A stretch of 64,000 nucleotides of DNA from Rhizobium leguminosarum bv. viciae USDA 2370 (GTDB lineage: Bacteria; Pseudomonadota; Alphaproteobacteria; Rhizobiales; Rhizobiaceae). The DNA lies in NCBI RefSeq assembly GCF_002008365.1, contig NZ_MRDL01000051.1, positions 558,001-622,000 of the forward strand, given 5' to 3'. The translations under genes were made by a program, and so were the position numbers. Shown piece after piece: positions 30,471 to 40,240 of the stretch. Numbering within the stretch: the first letter of the stretch is position 1; every line of letters begins with the position of its first letter. Under the pieces are notes generated by a model, which had not been told where the DNA came from, did no database searches, and saw nothing but the letters and a program-made list of their open reading frames with translations.

Positions 30471-31298
30471 TCAAGCGTGGCTGATCGATGCCAACGATCT
30501 GTAGAAGGACGGCGTCAGCCCGGCTTCGGCGCGGGCAAGGTCGTTGAAGGGCGGCTTCAGCGGTCCGCGGAAATTGGCCCGTACCAGCTCCTGGAAGGCT
30601 TTTGCCGGGTCGCGTTTCTCGCGGGCGCAGAGGAAGCGGAACCATTTGGCGCCGACGGCGACATGGCCTTTCTCGTCGTTATAGATGACGTCGAGGACAT
30701 CGGCACTTTCGAGATCGCCGGTCTGGCGCATCTTTGTCTGCAACGACGGCGTAACGTCGAGGCCACGGGCTTCCAGAATCAGCGGCACGACGGCCAGCCT
30801 TGCCGTCAGGTCGTTGCGCGTCGAATGGGCGGCCTGCCAGAGCCCGTCATGCGCGGGTAGGTCACCGTAATCAGCACCGAGATCGTTTAGCCTGGCGCGC
30901 ACCATGCGGAAATGCTTCGCCTCCTCGAAGGCGACCTGCATCCAGCCGTCGAAAAAGGAATTCGGCACCTGCTCGGTCGCGAATCGCGCAACGATATCGA
31001 GCGCCAGATCGACGGCGTTAAGCTCGATATGAGCGATGGCGTGGAGCAGAGCGATCCGTCCTTTGAGCGTATGCAGCGAGCGCTTCTCCACCTGGGTCGG
31101 CGGCGTCAGCACCGGTTTGTCGGGCCGGCCGGGCCTGTCGGGCAGGGCCGCATCGAGCGGCGAGCGCAGCGACACCCGGCGAGCGAACCAGCGGGTGGCG
31201 CTTTCCTGCGCAAGTGCCGTCTTGCGGTCGAGATCGGCCGAGCTGATCGCATCGATGGCGCCGCCGCGCAGCGAGCTTATCGCCAGATGCCCGGTCAC
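30471..31298 (-). CDS. ferritin-like DUF455 family protein
   Basis: A 275-residue protein of the DUF455 ferritin-like superfamily. Its helical bundle carries carboxylate/histidine pairs: HAIAHIELNAVDLALD, FEEAKHFRMVRARL and VIYNDEKGHVAVGAKWF, spaced as in di-iron proteins. This suggests a di-metal site and an oxidase, hydroxylase or storage function; none is established. The start overlaps the bcp stop by 4 bp, so the pair is translationally coupled, in line with an oxidative-stress context. Confidence 0.88.
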   Translation of the reverse strand: MTGHLAISSLRGGAIDAISSADLDRKTALAQESATRWFARRVSLRSPLDAALPDRPGRPDKPVLTPPTQVEKRSLHTLKGRIALLHAIAHIELNAVDLALDIVARFATEQVPNSFFDGWMQVAFEEAKHFRMVRARLNDLGADYGDLPAHDGLWQAAHSTRNDLTARLAVVPLILEARGLDVTPSLQTKMRQTGDLESADVLDVIYNDEKGHVAVGAKWFRFLCAREKRDPAKAFQELVRANFRGPLKPPFNDLARAEAGLTPSFYRSLASISHA

Positions 31299-31768
31299 GC
31301 CGCCAGATTCCTCACGGCCTCGAGTACGGTTTCGGCATGGCCCTGCACCTTCACCTTCTGCCAGATGGTGGCGATCGTGCCGTCCTGGCGGATCAGGAAG
31401 GTGGTACGCTCGACGCCCATGAAATTGCGGCCGTACATGCTCTTTTCCTTCCAGACGCCATAGGCCTGCAGCGTCGTCTTTTCCTCGTCCGAGGCAAGCG
31501 CCACCGAAAGACGGTGCTTCTTGATGAACCTGTCATGGCAGGCGGCCGAATCGGGCGACATGCCGATGACGGCAGCACCGGCCGCTTCGAACTCGCTTGC
31601 TAACGCGGTGAAAGCCAATGATTCTGCGGTGCAGCCCGTCGTGTCGTCCTTGGGATAAAAGAACAATACGAGCGGCTTGCCGTGGAATTCGGCCAGCGTG
31701 ACGCGGCCGCCGCCGTCGCGGGGAAGGTTGAAATCAGGGGCCGAGACGCCGATGCCGGGAACCGCCAT
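31295..31768 (-). CDS. bcp: peroxiredoxin, Bcp/PrxQ type
   Basis: A 157-residue thiol peroxidase. It opens with APDFNLPRDGGGRVTLAEFHGKPLVLFFYPKDDTTGC..., and the peroxidatic Cys is in TTGCTAES near residue 45. The resolving Cys found five residues later in many Bcp proteins is absent (TAESLAF). A second Cys lies in DSAACHDRF near residue 79, so this looks like a distal-resolving or 1-Cys form. It overlaps the downstream DUF455 gene. Confidence 0.93.
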   Translation of the reverse strand: MAVPGIGVSAPDFNLPRDGGGRVTLAEFHGKPLVLFFYPKDDTTGCTAESLAFTALASEFEAAGAAVIGMSPDSAACHDRFIKKHRLSVALASDEEKTTLQAYGVWKEKSMYGRNFMGVERTTFLIRQDGTIATIWQKVKVQGHAETVLEAVRNLAA

Positions 31769-31893
31769 TGGGAAAACCTTTCTTTTGCCGGGTTTGTGGA
31801 TGACACTTTCTCTCCCCGAATTATATAGTGGACGGATACCCGTCCAGCATGGCCGGGTTCAATTCTTCACTTAAAGGGAGAGCCCGAGGGCGC

Positions 31894-34800
31894 ATGTCAG
31901 CCATCCGCGGCGAAAAGGTCACGTTTCGCAAGAAGGATATCGTTGCGCTGGACCGCTTGCCGTCCGCCCAGGCCGAGGATCCGATCATCGTCCATTGCCC
32001 GCCGCCGCGTTCGCCGATGCGCCGCACGGCGAAGCTGACCTCAGGATTTCTGGGACTGATTCTCCTTATTCTCGCTGGCATCGTTTTCACCGTCGAGAGC
32101 GGCATGTTCGACAAGCCGCTGTCGCAGCAGGCTCAGGCGGCGCTGAATGGTGTGGCCGGACCGCGCTACCGCGCCGAGGTCGGCTCCACCGTCATCCGCT
32201 TCACTTCGGATTTTCGGCTGGCACTTGAAGCGCGCAACGTCAACATGATCGACCAGGAGAGCGGCCAGCACCTGTCGACGACGGGTTCGGTGCGGCTGGG
32301 GCTCGATCCGCTGCAGCTTTTCCGCGGCCGCATCGCCGTCGCGGACATCGAAGCGGAGGATATCGCGCTCGATACCGCGCTTCTGCCCTCCGGCAATCCC
32401 GTCAAGCTCGACGATCTGCGCATCGACGCCGTGCCGGCTGCGATGGAGAGGATCTTCTCGCAGTTCGACATGTTCGACAGCATCGTGACGCGCGGCTCGA
32501 CGAATTCGGTGCGCATCTCCGGCATCGACATCAAGCTTGCCGATACCGCCAACGGTCCGCTGTCGCTTGTCATCGACAATCTCGTCTTTGCCCATGCCGG
32601 CCCGTCCTCGTTGCAATTGACCGGCGAAGTCGCGCTCAACGGCGAGGTGGCGGAGCTCGACGTGCTGGCCGAGAAGGAAGACGGCCACGTGTCGAAGGTC
32701 GTGGCGACGCTCAAGCATGCGGACCTCACGCCCTTTGCGCTGAAACGCAACGATCAGGGCGTGATACGGCAGGGGCTCAGCGCCTTTGTCGACCTGACGG
32801 TGTCGGCCACCAGAGCGCGCGATGCGGTGCCGCCGGCGCTTGCGGCGACGATCGACATCGATCCTGGCCAGATCTATGCGGATGGCGATCCGCAGGAGCT
32901 GTCGGGCGGCCAAATCAATCTCGTCTATGATTTCTCCAAGCAGACGCTCGAGATCGCCCGGTCGAACGCCCGATTCGGCGCGACCACGCTTCCCATCAAC
33001 GGCGCCCTGATCGATCTCGACAAGCTCGACCCGCAGGCCGGCAAAGGCTTCGGCATCGACCTGCTCGTCAGCGGCGGCACGGCAGCCCCCGGCGGCTCCG
33101 GCGAGCCGCCGCTCTCCTTCGACATCCAGGCGACGGGGCGCTACATGGTCGCCGGCCGCGAATTCCAGTTTCCCAACATGACGGTTTCCAGCCCGCTTGG
33201 GGCGCTCTACGGATCACTTGATGTCAAGCTCGGCGAAAAATCACCGGAGATCAGCTTCGCCGGCCAGTCGTCACAGTTGCAGACGATAGCGATCAAGCAG
33301 CTCTGGCCGTTCTGGATGGCGCCCAAGGTGCGCAACTGGGTGCACGGCAATCTCTTCGGCGGCACCGTCACCGATGCCGCCATTTCCGTCTTCATTCCCT
33401 TTGGCAGGCTGGACGAGGCAGCCGGCGGCAAGGGATTGAAGCTCGACGCCAACCAGATCCGCATCGGCTTCGACATCACGGGTGCGCGGATGAACGTCGC
33501 CGGAGACATTCCGCCGATCCGCGACACGTCAGCACATTTCGACCTGACCGGCCCGGTTGCGACGATCGCGATCAAGAGCGGCACGTCTTATTTCCCCTCC
33601 GGCCGGTCCGTCGGTCTCGGGCAGGGGACGTTCATCTTGCCTGCCACCTACGATAAACCACTGATGGCCGATATCGATCTTGCGGTCTCCGGAGCGGCGG
33701 ACGCCGTTGGCGAGCTTCTGACCTACAGGCCGATCCGGGTGCTGCAGCGCGCCGGCTTTACGCCCGACGATCTCAAGGGCCGGATCGAGGCGAATGTGAA
33801 GGCGCATTTCGGCCTGCTCTCCTCGCAAAACCCGCCGCCGGCCGAATGGACGGCGGCAATGAAGCTCACCGATATCGATCTTGCCAAGCCGTTTTCCGGC
33901 CGCACGATCAGCAATCTCGACGGCACGCTGAACGGCAATCCGAAACGGATCACGCTCGACGCCAAGGCCCAGATCGACGGTGTCCCGGCCGATATCGATC
34001 TTACCGAACCGGTCGAGGCATCCGACACAGCGGTGCGGCAGCGGGTGATCACCGCGACGCTTTCAGAAGACCAGCGCAACAAGCTGATACCCGGCCTTTC
34101 CGGCATCGTCGGCGGCAGCGTGAAGATGGTGCTGACGCGGATCGATGACGACCGGCAGGACGTCCAGCTCGACCTCACCAAGTCGCTGCTCGAACTGCCT
34201 TGGATAGGCTGGTCGAAGGGCAGCGGCATTGCCGCCACGGCCGAATTCGAAACGTCCGGCCCGGCCGACAATACCCAGATCAAGAATTTTCGACTGAAGG
34301 GCGATGGTTTCGGCGCCAACGGATCGCTGAACATTGGCAAAGGCGGGCTGATCTCGGCTGATTTCGACAGCGTCAAGCTGTCCTCGCTCGACGATTTCGC
34401 CCTGTCGGTGAAACGTAGCAAGGGCAATTTCGACGTCTCGGTCTCCGGCGACAGCGCCGATGCGCGGCCGGTCATCGCGCGGTTGAAATCGGGCTCGGAC
34501 GGCGATGATGATGGGGATGCCGGCGACACCGGCGTATCGGTGCGTGCCAGGCTGAAAAATGTCATCGGCTTCAATGACGAGAAGGTCGGCAATTTCCAGG
34601 CGCAAATATCACTGCGCGGCGACAAGCTGCAGGCGCTCAATTTCTCCGCCGTTACCGACAGCGGCGAGGCCGTGGTCAGCCAGATGAAGGACGGCGGCGT
34701 CATCAACATCACCAGTGGCGATGCCGGCGCGGTGTCACGTTTCGCCGATCTCTATCAGCACATGCAGGGCGGCCTGCTTAATCTGGCGATCCGGCTGGGG

Positions 34801-35292
34801 GCAGAGGGCGGCTGGGATGGCTCGCTCGACGTGCGCCGCTTCGCGATCGTCAACGAACAACGCCTGCGGTCGATCGTTTCGACACCTGTGGGAAATGAGC
34901 AGCGCAGCCTCAACGAAGCCGTCAAACGCGATATCGATACCTCGTCGCAGCGCTTCCAGCGCGGCTTTGCCCGTGTCGTCTCGCGCAATGGCATGGTCGG
35001 CATCGAGAACGGCGTGCTGCGCGGCGACCAGATCGGCGCAACCTTCCAAGGCATCGTGCGCGATCGCAAGGGCAACATGGACATGACCGGCACCTTCATG
35101 CCGGCCTACGGCCTCAACCGGCTCTTTGCCGAATTGCCGCTGATCGGCGTCATTCTCGGCAATGGCAGCGACCGCGGCCTGATCGGCATCACCTTCAAGC
35201 TGACAGGCAAGTTCGACCAGCCGAACCTGCAGATCAACCCGCTGTCGATCATCGCGCCTGGCGTTTTCCGGCAGATCTTTGAGTTCCAGTGA
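31894..35292 (+). CDS. AsmA-like / YhdP family large envelope protein
   Basis: A 1132-residue protein with one N-terminal membrane helix (SGFLGLILLILAGIVFTVES, about residues 50-70) and a very long, beta-rich periplasmic region. Its features fit DUF3971 and AsmA-like C-terminal domains of the YhdP family: repeated D-x-D-LTGP-like strands, LWPFWMAPKVRNWVHGNLFGG, and the ending YGLNRLFAELPLIGVILGNGSDRGLIGITFKLTGKFDQPNLQINPLS. Relatives act as bridges moving phospholipid to the outer membrane. The ATG at 31894 is preferred; an in-frame start at 31828 adds 22 residues. Confidence 0.87.
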   Translation: MSAIRGEKVTFRKKDIVALDRLPSAQAEDPIIVHCPPPRSPMRRTAKLTSGFLGLILLILAGIVFTVESGMFDKPLSQQAQAALNGVAGPRYRAEVGSTVIRFTSDFRLALEARNVNMIDQESGQHLSTTGSVRLGLDPLQLFRGRIAVADIEAEDIALDTALLPSGNPVKLDDLRIDAVPAAMERIFSQFDMFDSIVTRGSTNSVRISGIDIKLADTANGPLSLVIDNLVFAHAGPSSLQLTGEVALNGEVAELDVLAEKEDGHVSKVVATLKHADLTPFALKRNDQGVIRQGLSAFVDLTVSATRARDAVPPALAATIDIDPGQIYADGDPQELSGGQINLVYDFSKQTLEIARSNARFGATTLPINGALIDLDKLDPQAGKGFGIDLLVSGGTAAPGGSGEPPLSFDIQATGRYMVAGREFQFPNMTVSSPLGALYGSLDVKLGEKSPEISFAGQSSQLQTIAIKQLWPFWMAPKVRNWVHGNLFGGTVTDAAISVFIPFGRLDEAAGGKGLKLDANQIRIGFDITGARMNVAGDIPPIRDTSAHFDLTGPVATIAIKSGTSYFPSGRSVGLGQGTFILPATYDKPLMADIDLAVSGAADAVGELLTYRPIRVLQRAGFTPDDLKGRIEANVKAHFGLLSSQNPPPAEWTAAMKLTDIDLAKPFSGRTISNLDGTLNGNPKRITLDAKAQIDGVPADIDLTEPVEASDTAVRQRVITATLSEDQRNKLIPGLSGIVGGSVKMVLTRIDDDRQDVQLDLTKSLLELPWIGWSKGSGIAATAEFETSGPADNTQIKNFRLKGDGFGANGSLNIGKGGLISADFDSVKLSSLDDFALSVKRSKGNFDVSVSGDSADARPVIARLKSGSDGDDDGDAGDTGVSVRARLKNVIGFNDEKVGNFQAQISLRGDKLQALNFSAVTDSGEAVVSQMKDGGVINITSGDAGAVSRFADLYQHMQGGLLNLAIRLGAEGGWDGSLDVRRFAIVNEQRLRSIVSTPVGNEQRSLNEAVKRDIDTSSQRFQRGFARVVSRNGMVGIENGVLRGDQIGATFQGIVRDRKGNMDMTGTFMPAYGLNRLFAELPLIGVILGNGSDRGLIGITFKLTGKFDQPNLQINPLSIIAPGVFRQIFEFQ

Positions 35293-35514
35293 GGCGGGTG
35301 AAGCCGGGAGGTCGCAAATCCCGGCAGGTGCAAAAGGTTCCGACAAAGCGTCCGGTGTGTGACTTGTTGCCGGATCGCAGCAGAGGAATGCGCGGGTTCG
35401 TTCTCGGCAAGGCCAATTCCGACCTATCCTGACAAGTCCGACATTGATGCTTTGCCTATTTTAGGAAAATCTGATGTACTATATTGTCCCGGCCAGGAAG
35501 CAACGGTCGGTGCA

Positions 35515-35835
35515 ATGTCGGAGGATGCGATGCAGTGCGCCCGGACAGTTTCTTTCGCATCGGCCGCCATGATGGCTGTGACAATTGCCGACACTTCGCT
35601 TGCCGCGGAAAAGGTCGTGCGGCTGAAGTCGCAAGAGGCGGTCATCCGTTCCGACCACGTCCTCATGGTTCCCCTCGACGCGATGATGACGCCGCCGATC
35701 TTCTCGATCAGTTGGTGGTCGCGAGTGAAGCCCGATTCAAGCGTCGATCCGCCGGCTATCTTCTCCGGGAGACCAAACGAGATGACGCGGAATGCCGACG
35801 GGGAGCTGAATGATCTTGCTCGCCGACCCGAATAG
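35515..35835 (+). CDS. possible small secreted protein, unknown
   Basis: A 106-residue frame that opens with a signal-peptide-like stretch (RTVSFASAAMMAVTIADTSLAAEKVV), with a possible cleavage after LAA. The rest shows no known domain and is Met/Ser/Pro-rich. Other frames are also open here, so coding is uncertain; the leader-like start is the main support. It is 12 bp from the tyrS terminator and convergent with tyrS. Confidence 0.35.
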   Translation: MSEDAMQCARTVSFASAAMMAVTIADTSLAAEKVVRLKSQEAVIRSDHVLMVPLDAMMTPPIFSISWWSRVKPDSSVDPPAIFSGRPNEMTRNADGELNDLARRPE

Positions 35836-35847
35836 TGAGGCACAGAA

Positions 35848-35871
35848 AAAGCCGGCGCGGGCGCCGGCTTT
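35848..35871 (-). terminator. intrinsic terminator of tyrS
   Basis: AAAGCCGGCGC and its exact complement form an 11-bp stem around GG. On the minus strand five T's follow. It lies 22 bp past the tyrS stop; the symmetric arms could also slow plus-strand transcription. Confidence 0.82.
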
Positions 35872-35893
35872 GGTATCTGTTCGGTAAAGCCGC

Positions 35894-37150
35894 TTACGCC
35901 GCGCGGCGGATCAGGATGTGTTTCTTCTTACCGAGCGAGAGCTTGATGATGCCGTCGGCGGTGATTTCGCCGCTGCCGATCATCTTGCGTTCGTCGCTGA
36001 CCGCCTCGTCGTTGATGCGGACCGCACCGCCCTGGACGTGACGGCGCGCTTCGCCGTTCGAACCGGCAAGGCCGGCACGTACGATCAGCGACAGAAGGCC
36101 GATGCCAGCGTCGAGCTCGGAGGCGGGCACGTCGACCGACGGAAGATTTTCCGAGAGGCCACCTTCCTCGAAGGTCTTGCGTGCCGTTTCGGCGGCCTGT
36201 TCAGCGGCCTGGCGGCCGTGCAGGATTGCCGTCACCTCGGTCGCAAGGATCTTCTTGACCTCGTTGATCTCCGAGCCGCCGAGTGCGGAGAGACGGGCGA
36301 TTTCATCCATCGGCAGCGTGGTGTAGAGCTTCAGGAAGCGCGAGACGTCGGCATCCTCGGTGTTGCGCCAGTACTGCCAGAAATCATAGGCCGAGAGCAT
36401 GTCGGCGTTCAGCCAGACAGCGCCTGTTGCCGACTTGCCCATCTTGGCGCCGGATGACGTCGTCAGCAGCGGCGATGTCAGCGCATAGAGCTGCTGTGTC
36501 CCCATGCGGTGACCGAGATCGATACCGTTGACGATATTGCCCCACTGGTCCGAACCACCCATCTGCAGGCGGCAATCGTAGCGCTTGGCAAGCTCGACGA
36601 AGTCATAGGCCTGGAGGATCATGTAGTTGAATTCCAGGAAGGACAGGGACTGTTCGCGGTCGAGACGCGTCTTGACGCTGTCGAAGGACAGCATGCGGTT
36701 GACCGAGAAGTGCTTGCCGACATCGCGCAGGAATTCGAGGTAGTTCAGCGAGCGCAGCCATTCGGCATTGTTGATCATCAGCGCGTCCTTCGGACCGTCG
36801 CCGTAGTTCAGGTAATTGGAGAAGACGCGCTTGATCGAGGCGATATTGCCTTCGATCGTATCTACGGTCATGAGCTGGCGCGCTTCTTCCTTGAAGGAGG
36901 GATCGCCGACCATACCGGTGCCGCCGCCCATCAGCGAGATGGCGCGATGACCGGTCTTCTGCATCCAGTGCAGCATCATGATCTGGATCAGCGAGCCGGC
37001 GTGCAGGCTGGGCGCCGTCGGATCGAAGCCGATATAGGCCGTCACGGTTTCCTTGGCGAACAGGTCATCGAGGCCGCTTTCATCGGAGACCTGATGAATG
37101 AAGCCGCGCTCTTTCAGCGTGCGGAGGAAATCGGACTTGAACTCGGACAT
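35894..37150 (-). CDS. tyrS: tyrosyl-tRNA synthetase
   Basis: A 418-residue class I synthetase. The HIGH-type motif appears in FDPTAPSLHAGSL (about residue 45), the tyrosine-binding QMGGSDQWGNI near 190, and the KMSKS loop as SGAKMGKSATGA near 235. A C-terminal S4 RNA-binding domain (GEARRHVQGGAVRINDEAV) completes the protein. The ATG at 37150 gives the normal N-terminus; the longer frame from 37198 has no support. Confidence 0.97.
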   Translation of the reverse strand: MSEFKSDFLRTLKERGFIHQVSDESGLDDLFAKETVTAYIGFDPTAPSLHAGSLIQIMMLHWMQKTGHRAISLMGGGTGMVGDPSFKEEARQLMTVDTIEGNIASIKRVFSNYLNYGDGPKDALMINNAEWLRSLNYLEFLRDVGKHFSVNRMLSFDSVKTRLDREQSLSFLEFNYMILQAYDFVELAKRYDCRLQMGGSDQWGNIVNGIDLGHRMGTQQLYALTSPLLTTSSGAKMGKSATGAVWLNADMLSAYDFWQYWRNTEDADVSRFLKLYTTLPMDEIARLSALGGSEINEVKKILATEVTAILHGRQAAEQAAETARKTFEEGGLSENLPSVDVPASELDAGIGLLSLIVRAGLAGSNGEARRHVQGGAVRINDEAVSDERKMIGSGEITADGIIKLSLGKKKHILIRRAA

Positions 37151-37281
37151 AGGTTTCGTCTCTTGGTGTCTGCGCTTACCCGAGTGGGCCTCACGCAAGT
37201 TCGTTGTTGTTGATCTGTCGCGGCGCGTTTAGCACTGTTTTTATAAAAGTGCATCCGGGAATCGCATGGGAGGCAAGCCTC

Positions 37282-38400
37282 ATGGATATCATCAGGACCG
37301 CGATCGGTCTGATGAGCGGCACGTCGATGGACGGAATCGACGTCGCGCTGATCAGGACCGACGGCCGCGGCTTCATCGAGCGCGGACCATTCATGGGCGT
37401 GCCCTATGATGCCGATTTTCGCGGGCAGCTCAAACGGGCGCTGGAAATCGCACGTCCACTGAGCGACAGGAACGAACGGCCCGCTGAGCTTCGTGCCATC
37501 GAGTTGGAACTGACCTTACGGCATGCAATTGCCGTTACGGCATTCATGGAGCGTTTCGAGCTCTTAGCCGATGGCGTCGATGTTCTCGGCTTCCATGGCC
37601 AGACGGTGCTTCATCGCCCTGATGAGGGATTGACGATCCAGATCGGCGACGGTCCGGAACTGGCGCGCCGAACCGGCATACCGGTGGTCTACGACATGCG
37701 CGCCAACGACATGGTCCATGGCGGGCAGGGTGCGCCGCTGGTGCCGGCCTATCACGCAGCACTTGCGGGAAAATTCCAACAGCAGGGACAGGCGGTGTGC
37801 TTCGTCAATATCGGCGGCATCTCCAATCTCACCTCTATCGGCACGGACGGCCGGATATCGGCCTTCGACAGCGGGCCGGGCAATACGCTGATCGACCAGT
37901 GGGTGGAGACGCAGATCGGCAGAACCTATGATCCCGGCGGCGAGATCGGCGGGCGCGGCAAGGTCGTTGCCAGCCTGGCGGAGCGTTATCTGCAAAGCCC
38001 GTTCTTTCGCGGCAATGTTCGTCGTTCCCTCGACCGCGGCGATTTCGCCCCGCTTCGGCCCGAGGAAGCAAGCCTTGAAGACGGCGCCCGGACGCTGGCG
38101 CATGTGGCCGCCGCCTCGATCATCAAATCCGCCAGCTTCCTGCCCGAGACCCCAGCGGTCTATATCGTCTGCGGCGGCGGGCGGCTGAACGCCACTCTGA
38201 TGGCGGAATTTTCGGTCATGGCCGAAAGGTTCGGCTCGAAGGTACTGAGCGCCGAGGAGGCAGGCTTCGATGGCGACGCGATGGAAGCCGAGGCCTGGGC
38301 CTACCTCGCCGTCCGGTCGCTGGACGGGCTGCCGTTGACATTTCCTGGCACAACGGGAGTGGGCGTCCCAGTCAGCGGCGGGGTGGTGGCAACGCCATGA
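37282..38400 (+). CDS. anmK: anhydro-N-acetylmuramic acid kinase
   Basis: A 372-residue kinase that cleaves and phosphorylates anhMurNAc recovered from peptidoglycan turnover, giving MurNAc-6-phosphate. Family hallmarks are GLMSGTSMDGIDVAL at the N-terminus, VNIGGISNLT, the ATP site AFDSGPGNTLIDQW, and YIVCGGGRLN. The ATG at 37282 has GGGAGG 9 bp upstream. It is divergent from tyrS and overlaps the following acetyltransferase by 4 bp. Partner genes for anhydromuropeptide recycling are not in the window. Confidence 0.96.
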   Translation: MDIIRTAIGLMSGTSMDGIDVALIRTDGRGFIERGPFMGVPYDADFRGQLKRALEIARPLSDRNERPAELRAIELELTLRHAIAVTAFMERFELLADGVDVLGFHGQTVLHRPDEGLTIQIGDGPELARRTGIPVVYDMRANDMVHGGQGAPLVPAYHAALAGKFQQQGQAVCFVNIGGISNLTSIGTDGRISAFDSGPGNTLIDQWVETQIGRTYDPGGEIGGRGKVVASLAERYLQSPFFRGNVRRSLDRGDFAPLRPEEASLEDGARTLAHVAAASIIKSASFLPETPAVYIVCGGGRLNATLMAEFSVMAERFGSKVLSAEEAGFDGDAMEAEAWAYLAVRSLDGLPLTFPGTTGVGVPVSGGVVATP

Positions 38401-38924
38401 GAGAGCAGAGGGTCATACTGAAGACACCGCGGCTGAGCTTCGTCATGTGGGACAAAGGCGATGCGGCCCTGGTACAGCAGCTGCATTCGACGATGGCGAC
38501 GACCCGCTATCTGTCCGGTAACGCGCCGTGGAGCATCGAGAAGGCTGAGCAGCGGCTGAGGGGCTGGTTCGAGGAGCAGGCGCGCGACGGCACGACCAAA
38601 TACAAGCTCCTCGCCGAAGACGGCAACTTCATCGGCCGCGCGGGCATTTCGAAGTTCAGGAGCGAGCAATTTGAACTCGGTTATTCCCTGCGCGAGGAGG
38701 CGTGGGGCAAGGGCCTGGCAACCGAGGCGGCAGGCGTGTTGGCCGACTGGTTTTTCGGAAGGCAGTTTGCGCAAGGCTTCATCGCCTTCACGCATCCCGA
38801 AAACATCGCCTCGCAACGCGTCCTCAGAAAGATCGGCATGCGCGAACGCGCGCCGATCCCGATCGACGGAGTGCTTGGCACGACTTTCGAACTCACCGCC
38901 GACATGCGGCCGCCAATGCCCTAG
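38397..38924 (+). CDS. GNAT acetyltransferase, RimJ/RimL type
   Basis: A 175-residue acetyltransferase with the RimJ/L pattern: ILKTPRLSFVMW at the N-terminus, ELGYSLREEAWGKGLATEAA (acetyl-CoA loop) in the middle and HPENIASQRVLRKIGM at the C-terminus. Its start overlaps the anmK stop by 4 bp, so the two are coupled. An amino-sugar substrate would fit the neighbour, but the family mostly acetylates protein or small-molecule amines. Confidence 0.88.
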   Translation: MREQRVILKTPRLSFVMWDKGDAALVQQLHSTMATTRYLSGNAPWSIEKAEQRLRGWFEEQARDGTTKYKLLAEDGNFIGRAGISKFRSEQFELGYSLREEAWGKGLATEAAGVLADWFFGRQFAQGFIAFTHPENIASQRVLRKIGMRERAPIPIDGVLGTTFELTADMRPPMP

Positions 38925-40096
38925 CTTTTTACCGCGACCGGCCGGACATTTGATTCGCGACCAGCCCGGTTGCTATCCTCGACGCCCCTGACCTGAGCGA
39001 TGAACGAGAACTTCTTGCGAAGGCCAAGGATCGGCTTCTCGATGAAATGCCAGGACAGCACCGCGACGGCGAGAGCCGATGGCAGACCGACGAGATAGAG
39101 CGCGAGCGCACCATATTTCGGGTAGAGAAACACCGACGGGAACGAGCTGATCCAGATCTGCAAAAACGGGTCGTGATAGAGATAGACGCCGTAGGAATAG
39201 TCGCCCTTCCTGAAAAAGGCCGGAATGGGCACCTCGGACAGGCCGACGAAGACGGTGATGTAAACGAGAGAAGTGATCACCAGTGGCCGGTTCATCACCG
39301 ACTCCGTCGCCCGGCTGTCCAGGGTCAGAATGGCGACGATGCAAATCAGGCAGGCGGCGGCGAACAGCCAGCGGGAATGCGGAATGACCGCTTTGAACTG
39401 AAAGGCGACGATGCCCATCATGAAGGCGGTTATCAGCTGGGAGCCTCGGCTCATGAACAGGAAGCGAGCGATCGGCTTGATTGTATCAGGTAACAGATAG
39501 GGCATCTTCTGCACGATAAGGCCGATGGCGATGTAGGCGATCGTCACCGCGAGCAGCTTGTAGCGCGTCTTGACGATGGCGGTGATCATCAGGAACGACA
39601 TGATGATGTAGCAGAAGATCTCCCAGGGAACCGTCCAGAGAGCGCCATTGACGCGCTGGCTTGGATTATTCTCGAACACGCCCGGAAGCTCGTAATGGAT
39701 CCAGCCGACGATATTCAGGAAGTATTTGAAAAACCGCTGATCGGTAAAATATTCGGAATGATAAACGACCGTTATGATCGGCCCGATAATCAACGAACAG
39801 ACGACGATATCGACCGCAAGGGCCGGGACGATGCGCAAGCCTCGGTTGATCAGGAAATTCCGGAGGCTCAGTCGCTGGGCGCTGCCGGCGATGAGAAATC
39901 CGCTCAAAGCGAAGAACATCGGAACAAGAGCGTATTCAGTAAACCAGAATACCGACCCCCTGATGAAGTCATTGTTCTCGGTTAACAAAAAGGAATGGGT
40001 CAATACGATGGAAAAGGCGAGCCCTATTCGAAGAAAATCGAACCCCGGACCAATTCCCCTATACTTATCCAGGACTTCCCCGAACGACTTGGTCAT
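38921..40096 (-). CDS. membrane acyltransferase 3 family protein (OafA/NodX-like)
   Basis: A 391-residue protein with about ten membrane helices, matching acyltransferase family 3, which O-acetylates polysaccharides or Nod factors. The N-terminal GPGFDFLRIGLAFSIVLTHS holds the conserved R-x10-H block (Arg then His), and FFALSGFLIAGSAQR is the second signature. There is no C-terminal SGNH domain. The ATG at 40096 is selected by this N-terminus. An exopolysaccharide or lipopolysaccharide substrate is plausible but unproven. Its stop overlaps the convergent acetyltransferase by 4 bp. Confidence 0.9.
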   Translation of the reverse strand: MTKSFGEVLDKYRGIGPGFDFLRIGLAFSIVLTHSFLLTENNDFIRGSVFWFTEYALVPMFFALSGFLIAGSAQRLSLRNFLINRGLRIVPALAVDIVVCSLIIGPIITVVYHSEYFTDQRFFKYFLNIVGWIHYELPGVFENNPSQRVNGALWTVPWEIFCYIIMSFLMITAIVKTRYKLLAVTIAYIAIGLIVQKMPYLLPDTIKPIARFLFMSRGSQLITAFMMGIVAFQFKAVIPHSRWLFAAACLICIVAILTLDSRATESVMNRPLVITSLVYITVFVGLSEVPIPAFFRKGDYSYGVYLYHDPFLQIWISSFPSVFLYPKYGALALYLVGLPSALAVAVLSWHFIEKPILGLRKKFSFIAQVRGVEDSNRAGRESNVRPVAVKS

Positions 40097-40129
40097 TGCG
40101 GACCTCGCTTTTGTTAGGATCGCGAGGAC

Positions 40130-40165
40130 CCTACCGCACTGCAACATACATTGCAACACGGTAGG
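40130..40165 (-). promoter_or_regulatory. inverted repeat with internal TGCAACA direct repeats upstream of the acyltransferase
   Basis: CCTACCG at 40130 pairs with CGGTAGG ending at 40165. Between them TGCAACA occurs twice, about 15 bp start-to-start. The element ends about 30 bp upstream of the acyltransferase start and could be an operator or leader hairpin. No known factor is assigned. Confidence 0.3.
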
Positions 40166-40240
40166 TGATCTGTTCTGACACATCCGGCCCGGTGGTGTTC
40201 CGGACCGTCACGGCATCGATGAGGCCGAGATTTTGTGGTG

